Origin: Mucor racemosus
Taxonomy: Eukaryota; Mucoromycota; Mucoromycetes; Mucorales; Mucoraceae
DNA length: 64,000 nucleotides
Assembly: GCA_027405735.1 (NCBI GenBank)
Contig: JAPEHQ010000003.1
Location: forward strand, 3,410,001-3,474,000
Direction: 5' to 3'
Positions 1-14,971 of the stretch are shown piece by piece (the first letter of the stretch is position 1; each line of letters starts with the position of its first letter). A program made the position numbers and the translations under genes. The notes beneath the pieces are model-generated. The model made no database searches and was not told the origin of the DNA. It worked only from the letters and a program-made list of their open reading frames with translations.

Positions 1-1225
1 TACTCTATAGGCCATTGATATCTCTAGGAAAATAGAAATATTAATTCCAGAATATAAGTGCACCGGCCAAATATTAACCAAAATTGACCAAGATATACCT
101 AAAATTGATTATAAAAGATTGAGCACCTAAATTGAGGTATTAATTTTTTATACTCAAAAGATAGATCCAACTTTAAAACTACTTTGTATTTTTTTTTTTC
201 AGCGAAAGATGTTGATTTTTTGTCGAGATATTTAACATAATATCTCATATTACAGCTTATCCCAATGGTAACTGGGTTTCAAAATCGCTTTGACAAATCG
301 ATCAGAAAATAATCCAAAAAAACAAAATTGCTTAATAGCTCATGAAGCGCAAAGCAAGTTGAAATAGCATATTAAATAATTTTTGTACAGTTTTGAATTC
401 TGCATCCAACTAAGCAAAATTCATACAAGTGTCTCGTATTAAATTTTGTACAAAATACAATTGAAATATCATAGGTTTTTTGAAGATACACATCACTTTT
501 TAAGAACATGTTTCAAATATAATTTATGGACATAATGAACAACAAAATCATCTACCGATCGAGCCATTGCTAAATTTTTTAGCAGCATTTTTCGTAGAGA
601 AAACAAAGTTTTTGTCCAAAAAAGTTTCAAATCCAGAATTTGGGATGAGGGTATACAGGGAAAAATGGAAGCCAGAAGGAACAGCATCTTTTCGGACACA
701 TTTTTGAGGATGTCTCTACGGAAAATCAATATTTTAAAAAAAAACTAAATTGGGTTTGAGAGAGCTAAACAAGGTTAATGACATGAATGTAAAAAAAAAT
801 GCTGCTCAATTTAACGAATATATTTTGAAATCTACTACAAAGATGCCAAAAAAATGAAAAAAAAAATAAAAGCGTCCAGAATATTTTTATACTGAGATAT
901 GTTATAGTGTACATCAAAACAAATAATTTCTATTATTAAAAGCTGTTAGTATAGCTTAATGTTTTGCAGAGATATGAAAGCTCAAAGTTTTTGATTTTTA
1001 CCAGTGAATACCTGTAAAAATCCGAAACATTAGCACTGAAAACGTTATACCAACAGCAAAAAATAAGATATTTTTGGATACTCTTTTTTAGATCAAAGAT
1101 AAACATCTCAGGTACATTTGGCATATAATTTTTATTGGTGTTATTTTAGTGGAAAAAAAGTAGAGCAGGAATGAAGAATGAGACCCAATTCTAGGGGAAA
1201 GCAGTGAATTTTACCTGTTTTTGAG
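1..1225. repeat. Diverged dispersed repeat, copy A (truncated by window edge)
   Basis: This stretch aligns by eye, in the same orientation and with many substitutions and small indels, to about 62,648-63,863. Shared landmarks in order are a TATAGG.CATTGATAT start, a block around AATTTGGGATGAGGGTATAC (near 637 here and 63,279 there), CTGCTCAATTTAACGAATAT, CATCTCAGGTACATT, and a purine-rich end. No long frame survives in both copies, so the family is not identified. It could be a decayed transposon or a large noncoding repeat. The copy may extend to the left of the window. Confidence 0.7.
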
Positions 1226-2395
1226 TTTTTCGTGAGATGTAAAATAAACTTAGGAATAAGTAGTATAATATTATCAGTTTATAAGTGTTTAGCAGTGTCT
1301 AAGGTATCTCCTAAAAAGTGTCTAGTATGAGGCTAGTTATAGAAAAGAGGGCACGCTCCAATTTTGAAGATTGGAGACTATAGAAATTCAACCTTTTGAA
1401 ATTTCAAATTTTGCTCGAGCAGTTGCTAAACCTCTTGATTTGATAGACATATTCAATTGGATCTGCATGACACAACTTTTTCATGTGATCGAAATGTTAA
1501 AAGTACTAAAAATACTTGCATGAGAATATATGCGATTCATTTTTTCCGGCGTGGTTATTTCTTCAATTTTTGATAAATCCAATTTTTGAGATCAAATTCA
1601 AGGGCAAATGTGCCTAATCAAAGGCAATAACGAATAATCCAGGATGTTTTTGGTCATATTAAATTACCTAAATCAAGCATAATATTGGTCCTTACAAATG
1701 AATAAATTCCTCAAAGTCTGTGCTCAAATATAAATAGTCGTTTCTCGGATTTCAAGTGAATGTGTGCCAGAAAGGCGATTAACCTTATCTAATATATTTC
1801 TTCAATACTACATTTTGATTTTTTTATTAAAAAAAAAATGTATAATTTTCATATAGAATCAAATTCTAAACTGTAAAAGCAGCTTTTCACCATTGAAATT
1901 GCACATTTTGCCAATTAAATAATTCAGTTTTGTGCTTATTGTGTCATTTTGTTGAAATATAAGGAATTATTGACAATTATATCAATTTCAAAGAAATACA
2001 TCAAGTCTTATGATGTATACAAAGATATTCGTTTGGTCAATTTGCGATTGTAACTTATTTTTTAAAGAATCTGGTCCTTGACTTTAACTTAATATTCAGG
2101 CAATATGATATATCCGTTTTTAGTGTTTGATACCCTGAGAAAGTACGATCTATCCAAATTTTCTCACAATCAATGGCCATACATCGTTCTTGGTTAATAT
2201 ATAAAATATAATATGCAGAATCGTTATTTCATGTCAAATGCCGACAAAAATTCATGAAATCAAAACGATTGCCATCTGTAAAATACAAAAAAAACCTGTA
2301 TAAAACGCTAGAAAAGAAGGGGAATAAGATATATTATTTATTAAAGTCATTGGTCTATTTAATATTATACAATTGTTGTAATACAAATCAAAAAT
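1226..2395. other. AT-rich intergenic DNA, nothing recognised
   Basis: No convincing open frame, RNA gene or repeat structure was seen. It lies between the end of repeat copy A and the 3' end of the next gene. Confidence 0.5.
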
Positions 2396-3270
2396 TTAGA
2401 CTTGATTTCTATAACTTCTGAAGAATGTATTTCCCACGCCTCCAATTCCGAAAGCAGGGCCGATACGTCCAACTCTAGCAAGAGTACTCTTGACGTATTC
2501 CTTTTTGATCAATTGGCTTCTCAAAGCCATTGAAACACTAGGTCTATTATATAAATCAAGTGCAAATAGATGCACGGGTGTACTTGCCAGCTGAACTGCT
2601 GCAGGACATAGAAGTTGAGCAATCACATTTGCAGATTTCTCGCTTGATATAATAGAGTTATTTTGAAGGGCATTAGCAATATAACCTGGAGCAGTAAAAC
2701 TTGCAGCAATTGTGAGTGAATCTCTAGCTGCAAACAACAGATAACTCAATTTTGGGAGTGATTTGTTTGCAGACACGCCAAACATACTAGCAAACACTTT
2801 ATCTTTGTAAACACAGAGGAATATATTGACAATGGTGGTAGCAGCAAACTTGTACATGGGAGTCTTAGATGCATCAACTGAGTAATGTTCGCACGTTGTT
2901 TCTACAATGTTGGCTGTTGCATATGTTGAAAAATACAAACCAAGGACAATACCAAACTGTTTAGATGTTGCGAATTGAAATGGTTTGGTAGCAAATGATC
3001 GAAGACCGAATTTCAAACCATCTACTAAATTACGTTTTCCATTTAAATTCTCGATAATAGATCTAGGATTATTGATGTATAAACAAAGGAAAAGAGTGAA
3101 ACAAAGTAATATCTTTTTTACCTATCTACAACAGCGATAAAAGGGGAAACCATAGCAGCAGATGAAACAGCTGCAAAGAGATCGACACCATATAGTTTCA
3201 ATAAGCGCTCCTTTGAATATAATAAAGGTGTCTGGTGGATATTTTGAGATGGCTTCAGTTCTGTGGACAT
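2396..3270 (-). CDS. Conserved fungal membrane protein, YIL077C/RCI37-like (tentative)
   Basis: Two exons, 3122..3270 and 2396..3062, are joined across a 59 bp GT-AG intron (3063..3121). The exon join completes an Arg codon and keeps the frame into SIIENLNGKRNLVDG. The product is 271 residues if translation starts at the Met at 3270 (MSTELKPSQ). The frame stays open upstream to a Met at 3366, but those codons come from a purine-rich stretch that looks like 5' UTR. Hydrophobic stretches occur near LYFSTYATANIV and ATTIVNIFLCV, and there is a Gly-rich C-terminus (GPAFGIGGVGN). The overall pattern (LYGVDLFAAVSSAAMVSPF at the N-terminus, internal RPSVSMALR) recalls a fungal mitochondrial membrane family that includes yeast YIL077C. 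That assignment is from memory and is uncertain. The gene itself is well supported. Confidence 0.7.
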
Positions 3271-5921
3271 GCCCAATTGGAAAATCAAAGAGAAGAAAGA
3301 GAGTGGGAGAAAAAAAAGGAGATGTTGTTTGACAAAGGTATCTCTATTTATGGGAGAAAAATGCATTTAAACACCCGTTGAACCTATTATTGAAATCGAT
3401 AAGCTATGACTCTTGATTACTCTCCCAAAAACCTCATTTTAAAATTTCATTTTTCTCATCTATCTATATAGCCTTGAATATCTCAAATTTATTAAAAAAA
3501 GTTATTCGTAGGATTGCAAACATCATTACCCACTTTTTAAAGTATTTTATCGCGAGTAAAGACATGTAAATTTCAATATACAAAAGAGAATATCAAAAGA
3601 ATAATTTAAGAAAAGTGTAGTTTCTTTTTTATGCAATTTGCAATACTATTCTATCAAATCTCTTCATCTAAACCATCATCATCCTTGAGTAGTGTGCATA
3701 TGGAGATTAGATAGATAAACACGGCAGGAAGAAGATGAGGCAAAAGTGTACAAACCCAGGCACAATAGCATACAAAAGTACCTCGCTGTGTTCTTTGAAT
3801 TTCTCTAATCTTGATTCTTTTCTATATGCATTATTAGCATTTTTAATGTAATTATACTATAGCTGATAATGATATGTTACATATTTACATTCAATAGGAC
3901 TACATTCACAAAAATGGTGTATCCAAGTAGATATTGCTAATTCATATGAGAGTGATAGCCCTTCTCCCAATTACTAATTTCCTTGTGAATCCTACAGAAT
4001 ACTCCAAATTGAAGCCAGTTCTATATTAAATATACTGTAAAATAGTGTGATTTTCTTTATATACATAATCAATTGTAAGACTTTATCTTTTTCTCGTCTT
4101 TCACATCAAACTGTTCTATTAATAGTGGTTTGTTGTTTAGTTCGATGCTCTCGTATTTCCAAACTGTTGATTTATAGGATTAAAAGTGATGTGGCGGCAC
4201 TTGAAATAGAGAAGTGCCACTGGCCACAAATTCATCTGATTTAACATTTTCGGAAAGAAATATAATTTTTAAAGAATTTTTTGGGCAAAACTTTTATAAT
4301 GTTCTTACAGATGTAAATTAATTAAAGTTGTTATTTTTTTAAACAATCTATACAATAGTATTTTTATTATTAGCAATTCTGTAACAAAATCTCCCTCTAT
4401 CTGTGAAAAAGTGATATTCGGTTTTTCAATAAGAAGTCAAAAAAATCGGCATGCAACTTAAAAATAAACAGTTTCACAAGACACATGTAACAATTTTGAT
4501 TAAATGTCTCTGACGAATATCTTAGCAAAAAGTCTCATTTTTCGATGGAAAAATTGGATTTTGTTAAAACTGAAATTTTAGACGAGGTACCATAAGGCAA
4601 AAGTTGAATTGAAATGATCATCTGAAAAAATTGCAGAAATGATTCGGAACGACTCTATTGAACGTAGATATTTGCTTAATGCTTTTTTTAGCGCTAGAAA
4701 TGGCCTCAAACTATCGGAATAGTACTAGGAAAGTGCCAATTTAAGCTGATTTTGCAAAATTGGTGACATTTACCATATTCAATGTGCTCTTATTATCAGC
4801 TTAGGTACTCTATTTCTAGTTTTGTTGCGATTTATGTTTCGATAGCTTTTAAGAGAAGTGGCACATCCTCGTTTTATTGGCCTAATATATTTGTATCAAA
4901 GCAAAGGAAACTATATTGCTGATGGTGATTGGATCAGATATTTATGCAACAATTTTCAATTTAGACAACTTCAATGATTATTTATTGCTTAAACTTTTCT
5001 ACAATAAATTTACGCAATAGCCAAGAGGTAGTACCCTTCAAAAATACAATTTTTGTTGGATATACAATACTCTCTCAAATGCAATGACAAAAAAAAAAGT
5101 GAGAAAAATCGTGAAACGATTTAAACCCAGTTTTTGCATTTTGATTTGACATAATCCATAAAAATTAGCATTAAATGGCACTTTTATTCATTTATATTCA
5201 GTATAAAAAATACTACATGAAATAATAGGTGCTATTAAATACCTGCGTTTTGTTTTTATGTCTTTATATTATGCTGTTAGGTCAAAATAACTCTTTAAGC
5301 CCAGTAATACCAATTTGTTAAATGAAGAGTTTTCAATCAGATTATTCTTTTTATTTGCTGTTAGACAATGTATAGCGGTTGTTGATTAATATTTGGTTAC
5401 CCTATATCCGATGAGAAATGACACATAAGCAAATGATACTCTTAAGCATGTAATGATTGGACATATCTCCGCCCACAGGTCCCTGATTATGAATCTTTTT
5501 GCTTTTGGTAACCAATTCAGGCACACACAAGCTAAATTTGATTGAGTCTCAACACGTGAATTTATAAACTTCATTTTAGTGTTAATATTCAATATAAAAC
5601 GATATAGTATTTTGATATAAGAATACTATTACTTGACAATCAGACTTTTCAGATTCTTATTTCATTAAAAGTAAAGCTAGTTTAGTATGTGTATGAATGT
5701 TGGTCATAAGTTTCTTTTTACAGATCTAAAAATGTAACTATCTACTTGTGTGGCTCGGCTAAAATGTAACAAAGAGCAGTTATTTATATGCTTGTTCATT
5801 TAACTTTCTTTTTTTTTTTTTTATTATTATTATAATTAAAAATATTATACTTTATGTTTTCAGGTAATGTCATATAACCAAATCACTTTTTTTTTTTTTT
5901 TTTGCATTCAAACTAAGTTTT
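3271..5921. other. 2.6 kb AT-rich intergenic region, no gene recognised
   Basis: Only short random frames are present. A poly-T/AT tract (about 5,810-5,900) immediately precedes the next gene and probably belongs to its promoter or leader. No RNA gene or clear repeat was found. Confidence 0.5.
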
Positions 5922-7628
5922 ATGCAACCAAAAAAATTAGGATATCAGAATAAAAAGAAAAAGAAAGAACTGACAAATGCTTTCGACAAGCTATCCAAGC
6001 CAGCTTGGAAATCAACCGAGAAACTTGACTCTGTAACAAAATCTCGAGGCGTCAATCCTGGTCAACAACAGCAACAAAACGAATCAGATGTATCAAATTT
6101 AAGGGTTAATCCTAAAAGAAAAAGCCTAGTTATGAACAGTGCAAAAACAAACCCAACTGCTGAAAAGGTCAAAAAATCAACAAGTATTTACGAAGGTAAA
6201 CATTTTTAAATTTTGTAAAACCTTACTGCACATGGTTATAACCTTTCTTCAAATATTGTGTGCACAGGCTTAGAAGATGCTGATATAGATAAAAGACCTT
6301 CCAATATAGAAAAAGCATTACCGCCTAATCCTATTAGTAAACTACAATTAGATGATTTTGATACAACTGAATTGGAAGCAAAAATTGCTCAAATAGCTAA
6401 AGAAGCTGGTATCAATTTTGACACGACTAAATTATCAAAAGAAGAGGATGACGATCTTGATAGTATATTAGATCAAATCAGCAAAAATATTAAAGAAACT
6501 TACTCTCAAAAATTAAGCAAAGAAGCAGAAAACACAGTTACATTGAATAAAAGCCTAAAAAGTCTTGAAGATAATAATACCTGGATCAAAGATACATGCA
6601 GTCAGATTACTCAAAGGTTACAAGATTTGGAAAACGAAGTTAAATCTGAAAAAATGCTCGAAATAAATCGACCGCAATTAAAAGAAAACTTGAAATCAAT
6701 CATAAGCAACACACTAAAAGCAAATGATGATACATGGATACCAAAATTTAACGAATTGTGTCAAATAATCAAGAGTGGCAATCAGCAATTGCGAAGCGAT
6801 ATTCATCATATTTGTAAAATGTTTACTGATACATCATGGGAAAAGGAATTGAGGAAAAGGACAAAAAAATGTTTTGATATTGGAGATGAAGCAGCATTTC
6901 AAAAAATAAAGATTAACTATACAACATTGTTTAAACAACTGTTTCCCAACCATTCGTGTTCGGATGAATTCATTATTGCATGTAACCATCTTGCAAAATC
7001 ATATGTATTTCCACCTCCATCACCTAAACATGCGACTACAACTGCCAATAATAGTGAAAACTCAAGTATAATAAGTACATCAGAAGACAGTTCAAAAATA
7101 TCTTCACCATCTAGCAATACCACTAGCACAATCTATACACTCAAAAGTAAAGTGCTTCCACCATTACATTTCAGTAACAAAGAAAGAGCAGACATGTTTC
7201 TTTCAAATCTAAGTCTTGCAAAAATCTATTTTCAAACAGACGCAATGCATTTATACAAAAGCTATGATGAGCATCGAATTACCAAAATTTACGATACATG
7301 TCCATGTATTTTATGTGAACAAGCAAACAAGCACAAACATACAGCAACTCAATGCAGTTTCTGCAACGTACATCAAAATCACAATATCAAGAAAAACGAA
7401 GAGAATCAGGAACATTGTACATGCGGAAATTGTATTCATTTTTCACATTATATTCAAGGTCTTCGATTCCTTACAGATGAATTTTCTGATAGCACAAAAT
7501 ATACAGCGAGCAGATCAAGTTCCATTCAAGAGCAACAACAGCAACAACCTAAAGAAAAGAAATCATTGAATAAACTAATTGGCGGTTTATTATTTGACAA
7601 CAATAGCAGCAGCCATAAAAAGAAATAA
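5922..7628 (+). CDS. Large orphan protein with coiled-coil centre and Cys/His-rich C-terminus
   Basis: Exons 5922..6195 and 6268..7628 are joined by a 72 bp intron (donor GTAAAC, acceptor TGTGCACAG), giving 544 residues in one frame. The N-terminus is strongly basic (a Lys-rich run at residues 9-15), suggesting nuclear or nucleic-acid targeting. The middle (about 120-260) is Glu/Lys/Leu-rich and likely helical or coiled coil. A Ser/Thr/Asn-rich linker follows (about 300-350). The C-terminal third has closely spaced Cys and His residues (CPCILCEQ, QCSFCNVHQNH, HCTCGNCIHFSHY) arranged as if to bind two or more zinc ions, ending with a Gln tract and a basic tail. I do not recognise the family. 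The gene is convergent with NUS1, with only 24 bp between the two stop codons. Confidence 0.75.
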
Positions 7629-7652
7629 AAAAAAAATAAAGAATAAAATGCT

Positions 7653-8660
7653 TTAATGGCCAAATCTTTGTTGCACTTTTGAAAATCTATATAAACATTT
7701 AGAAAATAAATGATAATTTAAATCATGATAATTTGAACAATTTGAGATTTCAGTTAAACGAATATGCCAAGGAGGATAACCATCCAATGAAACATAATTA
7801 TGTGGAAGACCGTCGTACAATATCATCAAGTCAGGATCAGAAACAGAGTCCACTAAATAAGAAATTTAATTAATACAAAAAAGCATCGAAATATTCAACA
7901 ACAACAACAACAACTTACTGTGCATGTATTTATCAATGAGTTGAATATCAATTTTATCATGATTGTCTTTTGCGATTTGTTGTGTTACCTGTCCCATGTG
8001 TAATTTACCATTTTCAATGGATAAAATAGAAAATTTAACAGCTATTAAAAAAAAGGTTAATTTCAAGCTATTACTTGAACAAGAAAAATCAGCGTTACCT
8101 GGCCTTATTTTCTCCCCTTTATTACATTGAATCATGTAATCATGTAACATGGTAGATTGTTGTTTGTATAAATCAATTGACATTGATTTGATAATACCAG
8201 ATGCATCATATACAGAAATTTCCTTTATGCCAAAATCCCAAGCCCAGCATGTTGATAAAGATATATCATACATTAATTTCTCCCAATCCTTACATGATCT
8301 AGTGCTTGATAATTCTCTTGAAACATTTATTGTGAGATGTTTTGGTATCTTTGTCAATTGAGATTTATCAAATTGAATACGTTGATGGATATCATGGTGA
8401 TTGTTTCTGGATAGATTTTCAAGGTATGCATATAATGATTTGAAAGCAATAAATGTAATGTACAAGAAATGTAATGTATAGAGAATTGTTGTTAAAAAAA
8501 CATGTGAAAATGTATTGTCGCTTTTTTTGATTTTATCCGCCCTGCTTCTTTTAGATATATCTGATGGTGTTTCTATTGTATTTATATTTGATATGTATTT
8601 TGTTGTCGTTTTAAGCTGTAATATTGACTGATCAGTAGTTTCTGTCATAATGGTTGTCAT
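7653..8660 (-). CDS. NUS1: NUS1/Nogo-B-receptor-like subunit of dehydrodolichyl diphosphate synthase
   Basis: Exons 8099..8660, 7919..8041 and 7653..7852 give 294 residues, close to the size of the human and yeast subunits. The N-terminal hydrophobic segment (about residues 50-75, HVFLTTILYTLHFLYITF) fits a membrane anchor. A cis-prenyltransferase-like core follows: IPKHLTINV, then the helix-strand region DISLSTCWAWDFGIKEISVYDASGI. The C-terminal signature is SDPDLMILYDGLP... followed by GYPPWHIRLTEI, which is the most diagnostic match. In known systems NUS1 has no catalysis of its own and pairs with the cis-prenyltransferase RER2/DHDDS at the ER to make dolichol for glycosylation. The first intron (8042..8098, 57 bp) is a multiple of three and has no stop, so unspliced RNA would still be open through it. 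Confidence 0.85.
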
Positions 8661-8816
8661 TTTTGGTTGTTGTTGCTTTAGAAAAAGAGAAAAAAAAAAA
8701 AAAAAAAAAAAAAAAAAACAAACGGCTCAAAAATGTGATGTATATATATAGAAGAAAACCTGGCTTTTAATTTAATTATAATTACTTGGCCATTTATATT
8801 TGGACACAGTTGCTAT

Positions 8817-9459
8817 TTATTTGGTTTCATCAACAATTTTAACCTCTTCTGGATGTGTTTTATGTTCTAATGGTACTTGAGTTTCTTTCATCCAAGTCAA
8901 ATACATGTAGACTATAGCTAAAAGAGTGATCCAAATAGCATATAAAATAAATAATGATATGGGTGCTCGCTTGACCATCATACCTAATGGTATATTCATC
9001 AATGCCAAAACTGATAAAATTGAACCAAACCAAATATGAACATGATTATTCCATGGTCGTTTCTCTGGTAAACAACCATTCTTCAATCTATATCTAAATA
9101 CGAGATGATTAACTGCCCCTAAAATTACTTGACACCATAAACCAAGGGATAAAACTGTGCCAATGCTCTGTTTCCGATGTTAATAAAGACTCCATTGTAA
9201 TCATGTACACACTTACTGAATGAGGCTTGGGTTTGACTTGACCTGCAACTGTAAATGCCAGAATAGCTGAAACAGTATAAGGTAAAAATGCTGCTGTTGC
9301 CATAATCAACATGTGAACTTTAGGTCCCCAAGATTTCTTTTTTTTTCTTGCATACATGCTTAATAAAATTGCACTTGGCACAGCAATTAACCACACAAAT
9401 GCCATCATGACACCGTGAATTAATATCAATTTATTTTTCAAGATTGGATCTGTAATCAT
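8817..9459 (-). CDS. Cytochrome b561-domain membrane protein
   Basis: Exons 9217..9459 and 8817..9167 are joined by a 49 bp intron (GTAAGT...AAACAG), giving 197 residues. The protein is almost entirely membrane-embedded with five clear hydrophobic segments. Four histidines sit where b-type haems are held in this family: LILIHGVMM (segment 1), KVHMLIM (start of segment 2), GAVNHLVF (end of segment 3) and NNHVHIWFG (start of segment 4). A basic run precedes WGPKVH. Family members move electrons across membranes (ascorbate or ferric reductase type). There is no DOMON or dehydrogenase domain here and no obvious signal peptide. It reads as a stand-alone transmembrane module. Substrate and compartment cannot be told from the sequence. 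Confidence 0.8.
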
Positions 9460-9540
9460 CTTTATTAATTAAGAATGAGAGAAAGAGAAAGAGAGAGAGA
9501 GAGAAATATATATGTACACAAGGAATAAAATCAAACAAAC

Positions 9541-12904
<3,364 letters not shown>

Positions 12905-13640
12905 TTGAGAAAGAAATGAAGGCTTACCATTTTATTTTGAGAAATGTTGGATATATTACGTTCTTTTGATAGTTGAAATATCAATTAGAATATGGCCCCG
13001 TATTTTAATGCAGATCATGTGATGAATTATAAGAAAATAACAAAATCAATAACTAAAATCTAACAATACGGAAATAATTGGTCCGTGTAACTTGTAAGAG
13101 TAATAAACATTGAACATCTTGTGTGGCACCATGGATTCACACATAGTTTGCCATCAATGTTTAATTTAGGATATAGAACGTAGCCATATTATATGAATAG
13201 AACAGGACATGAAATCACCATGACAATCAACCATCATGTTTTCTGTTACCATGGCAACGATCAAGAAAATATACCGTTTCTATCGAGTAAATCAACATCC
13301 ATTGTACCGTACTTTATCCCGATATAGCCAATAGCAACAATAAATTAATCCTATTTATCTTTTTCCGATTCTTTCCCTCCTCCTGTCTTTTTTTGTTTTG
13401 TTTTCCCCGCCCCTCTCCCTCTCTTTTTCTCTCTCTAACTCTCTTCATTCCCCTTCTTTCTCTTTTCCTCTTTTTACTTTTTTATCCCCTTCCATCTTTT
13501 AACACCTCCCCTTCTCCTCTCTTTTTTTTTTTTTTTTATTATTATTACTATTATTACTAATATTTAGCCTCCTTTCCTTAACTTTCCTTTTTACCTCTTT
13601 CATTCTCTCACTCTTTTTATTAATCAAAAATATTCAAGTC
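12905..13640. promoter_or_regulatory. Divergent promoter region between muskelin and a Zn(II)2Cys6 factor
   Basis: This 736 bp lies between two divergent starts. It contains a perfect RFX-type palindrome (separate entry), related half-sites (CACCATGG near 13,127 and ATCACCATGACAAT near 13,215), and a CCAAT-like AGCCAATAG near 13,326. A long pyrimidine-rich tract (about 13,360-13,545) runs toward the zinc-cluster gene, a common feature of strong fungal promoters. Which gene each element serves is not shown by the sequence. Confidence 0.5.
13245..13258. promoter_or_regulatory. RFX X-box-like palindrome
   Basis: GTTACCATGGCAAC matches the symmetric X-box consensus GTNRCCATGGYAAC bound by RFX winged-helix factors (established for yeast Crt1 and animal RFX). 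It lies 341 bp upstream of the muskelin start and 383 bp upstream of the zinc-cluster start. Confidence 0.6.
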
Positions 13641-14387
13641 ATGCCACAAGAAACAGTACAACAACAACAACAACAACAGCAACAACAACATCATCATGAG
13701 GCTACTAATTCGTCAACTACAATAGTAGAGCCTCGAAAAAAAAGAGCTAAGATTATGAGTGCATGTGGAGAATGTCGCCGCAAAAAGACAAAGTGTAATG
13801 GGGAACAACCATGTAGAAATTGTCAAAAGTCAAATGCGGCCTGTATTTATCCAACAGCTTCTCAAATGGATGATAAACGAAATCATGGCGGGCCTTCGAA
13901 AGCAGCTCTGGAAGCCATTGAAGATAGACTCAAGGCAATTGAGGACATGTTGAAAACTATTTTACAATCTCAATTACCTGTACACGATTTAGATCCGGTT
14001 GCAGTCAATAATTTTTTGACTAAAAGCAACGACAATAGCAACAACAACAACATTAATAATAATAATAACAATAGACTTCCCTCCATACACAATCTTTCAG
14101 CAGCTTTGCCGACAGATGCCACTACAGCTGCACCATATCATCATCATTCTCATCCTCCTCCTCCTCCTTCTTCATCATCATCTTCTTCTCATCACCATCA
14201 TGGAATGGTATCACCATCTACACCAAATGTGAATCATTTGCCTCCGCCTATTGGATTAATGCAAAATGAAGGTTATCATCAACAGCAACAGCAAAGACAA
14301 CAGCAACATCCAACAGCGCTATATCAATCGCAACAGCAACAAGAACAGCAAATTCCTCTTCAACCCATGAAGAAACGAAAGAGATAA
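13641..14387 (+). CDS. Zn(II)2Cys6 binuclear-cluster transcription factor
   Basis: A single-exon gene of 248 residues. It opens with a Gln/His tract encoded by CAA/CAG/CAT repeats. A basic patch (PRKKRAK) leads into the fungal zinc cluster from Cys42: CGECRRKKTKC, then PCRNC, then AAC, i.e. C-x2-C-x6-C-x5-C-x2-C-x6-C. A short Leu/Ile heptad segment (ALEAIEDRLKAIEDMLKTIL, about 90-110) fits the usual dimerising coiled coil. The rest is low-complexity (Asn, His/Pro/Ser and Gln runs) with a basic end (MKKRKR). The fungal middle-homology domain is absent, so this is a short DNA-binding protein. Targets are unknown. Confidence 0.9.
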   Translation: MPQETVQQQQQQQQQQHHHEATNSSTTIVEPRKKRAKIMSACGECRRKKTKCNGEQPCRNCQKSNAACIYPTASQMDDKRNHGGPSKAALEAIEDRLKAIEDMLKTILQSQLPVHDLDPVAVNNFLTKSNDNSNNNNINNNNNNRLPSIHNLSAALPTDATTAAPYHHHSHPPPPPSSSSSSSHHHHGMVSPSTPNVNHLPPPIGLMQNEGYHQQQQQRQQQHPTALYQSQQQQEQQIPLQPMKKRKR

Positions 14388-14971
14388 AGCATAAAATTGC
14401 TCTATTTATTTTCTTTTTCTTTATGTATTTTATTAATTGATCTATTTGTATTTTATATTATGCCTCCTCTTGCTTTGATGCTGGCTGTTTTTGGGCTAAC
14501 AAAAACACAATCTTACTTTCTATTTTAATTTATTTATATGTCGAAATTACTGAACATTTCGTTTCTTTCAATTACAAAATAAAAGAATGATTTAATTGGT
14601 AGTTTGATGATCTTTTTTCGAGTGTTTTCTACTTGCTGTAAATTGTATGTAAATAGATTTGGGTGTTTCAATCGCGTGTAAATGTTTTTCTTGTTCTTTA
14701 AAAGGAAATAATGCTTAATGTACATTTTGTAAAGTAAAAAAAAAAAAAAGGCGTGGCGATCGGCTGCGTATTGGACGCTTCAACTGGCATCTTCATATTA
14801 AATGGTAAGTAATCTTTGTGGTTCCAAAAAAGTAAAGTTAGTGAAACTTGTTCAATAAAAAAAGGACGAAAATATATACCAAAAAGAGAAGGTAAAATAA
14901 AAAAGGATTAAAGCAGCAGAGTTAGTATTTGTTAAAGTAAAAATAATTCATAAGCCAGTATACCTTAAATA
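14388..14971. other. Intergenic; includes a small GC-richer island
   Basis: The first part is an AT-rich 3' trailer of the zinc-cluster gene. At about 14,748-14,792 a short GC-richer stretch (GGCGTGGCGATCGGCTGCG) stands out from its surroundings and is followed by ATGGTAAGT, which looks like a start codon fused to a splice donor. On the other strand this stretch lies just 3' of the nuclease relic. No function can be assigned. Confidence 0.35.

Noticed and set aside
7216..7569. 117-codon frame inside the orphan gene
   Set aside because: Shadow of the 5922-7628 coding sequence in another frame.
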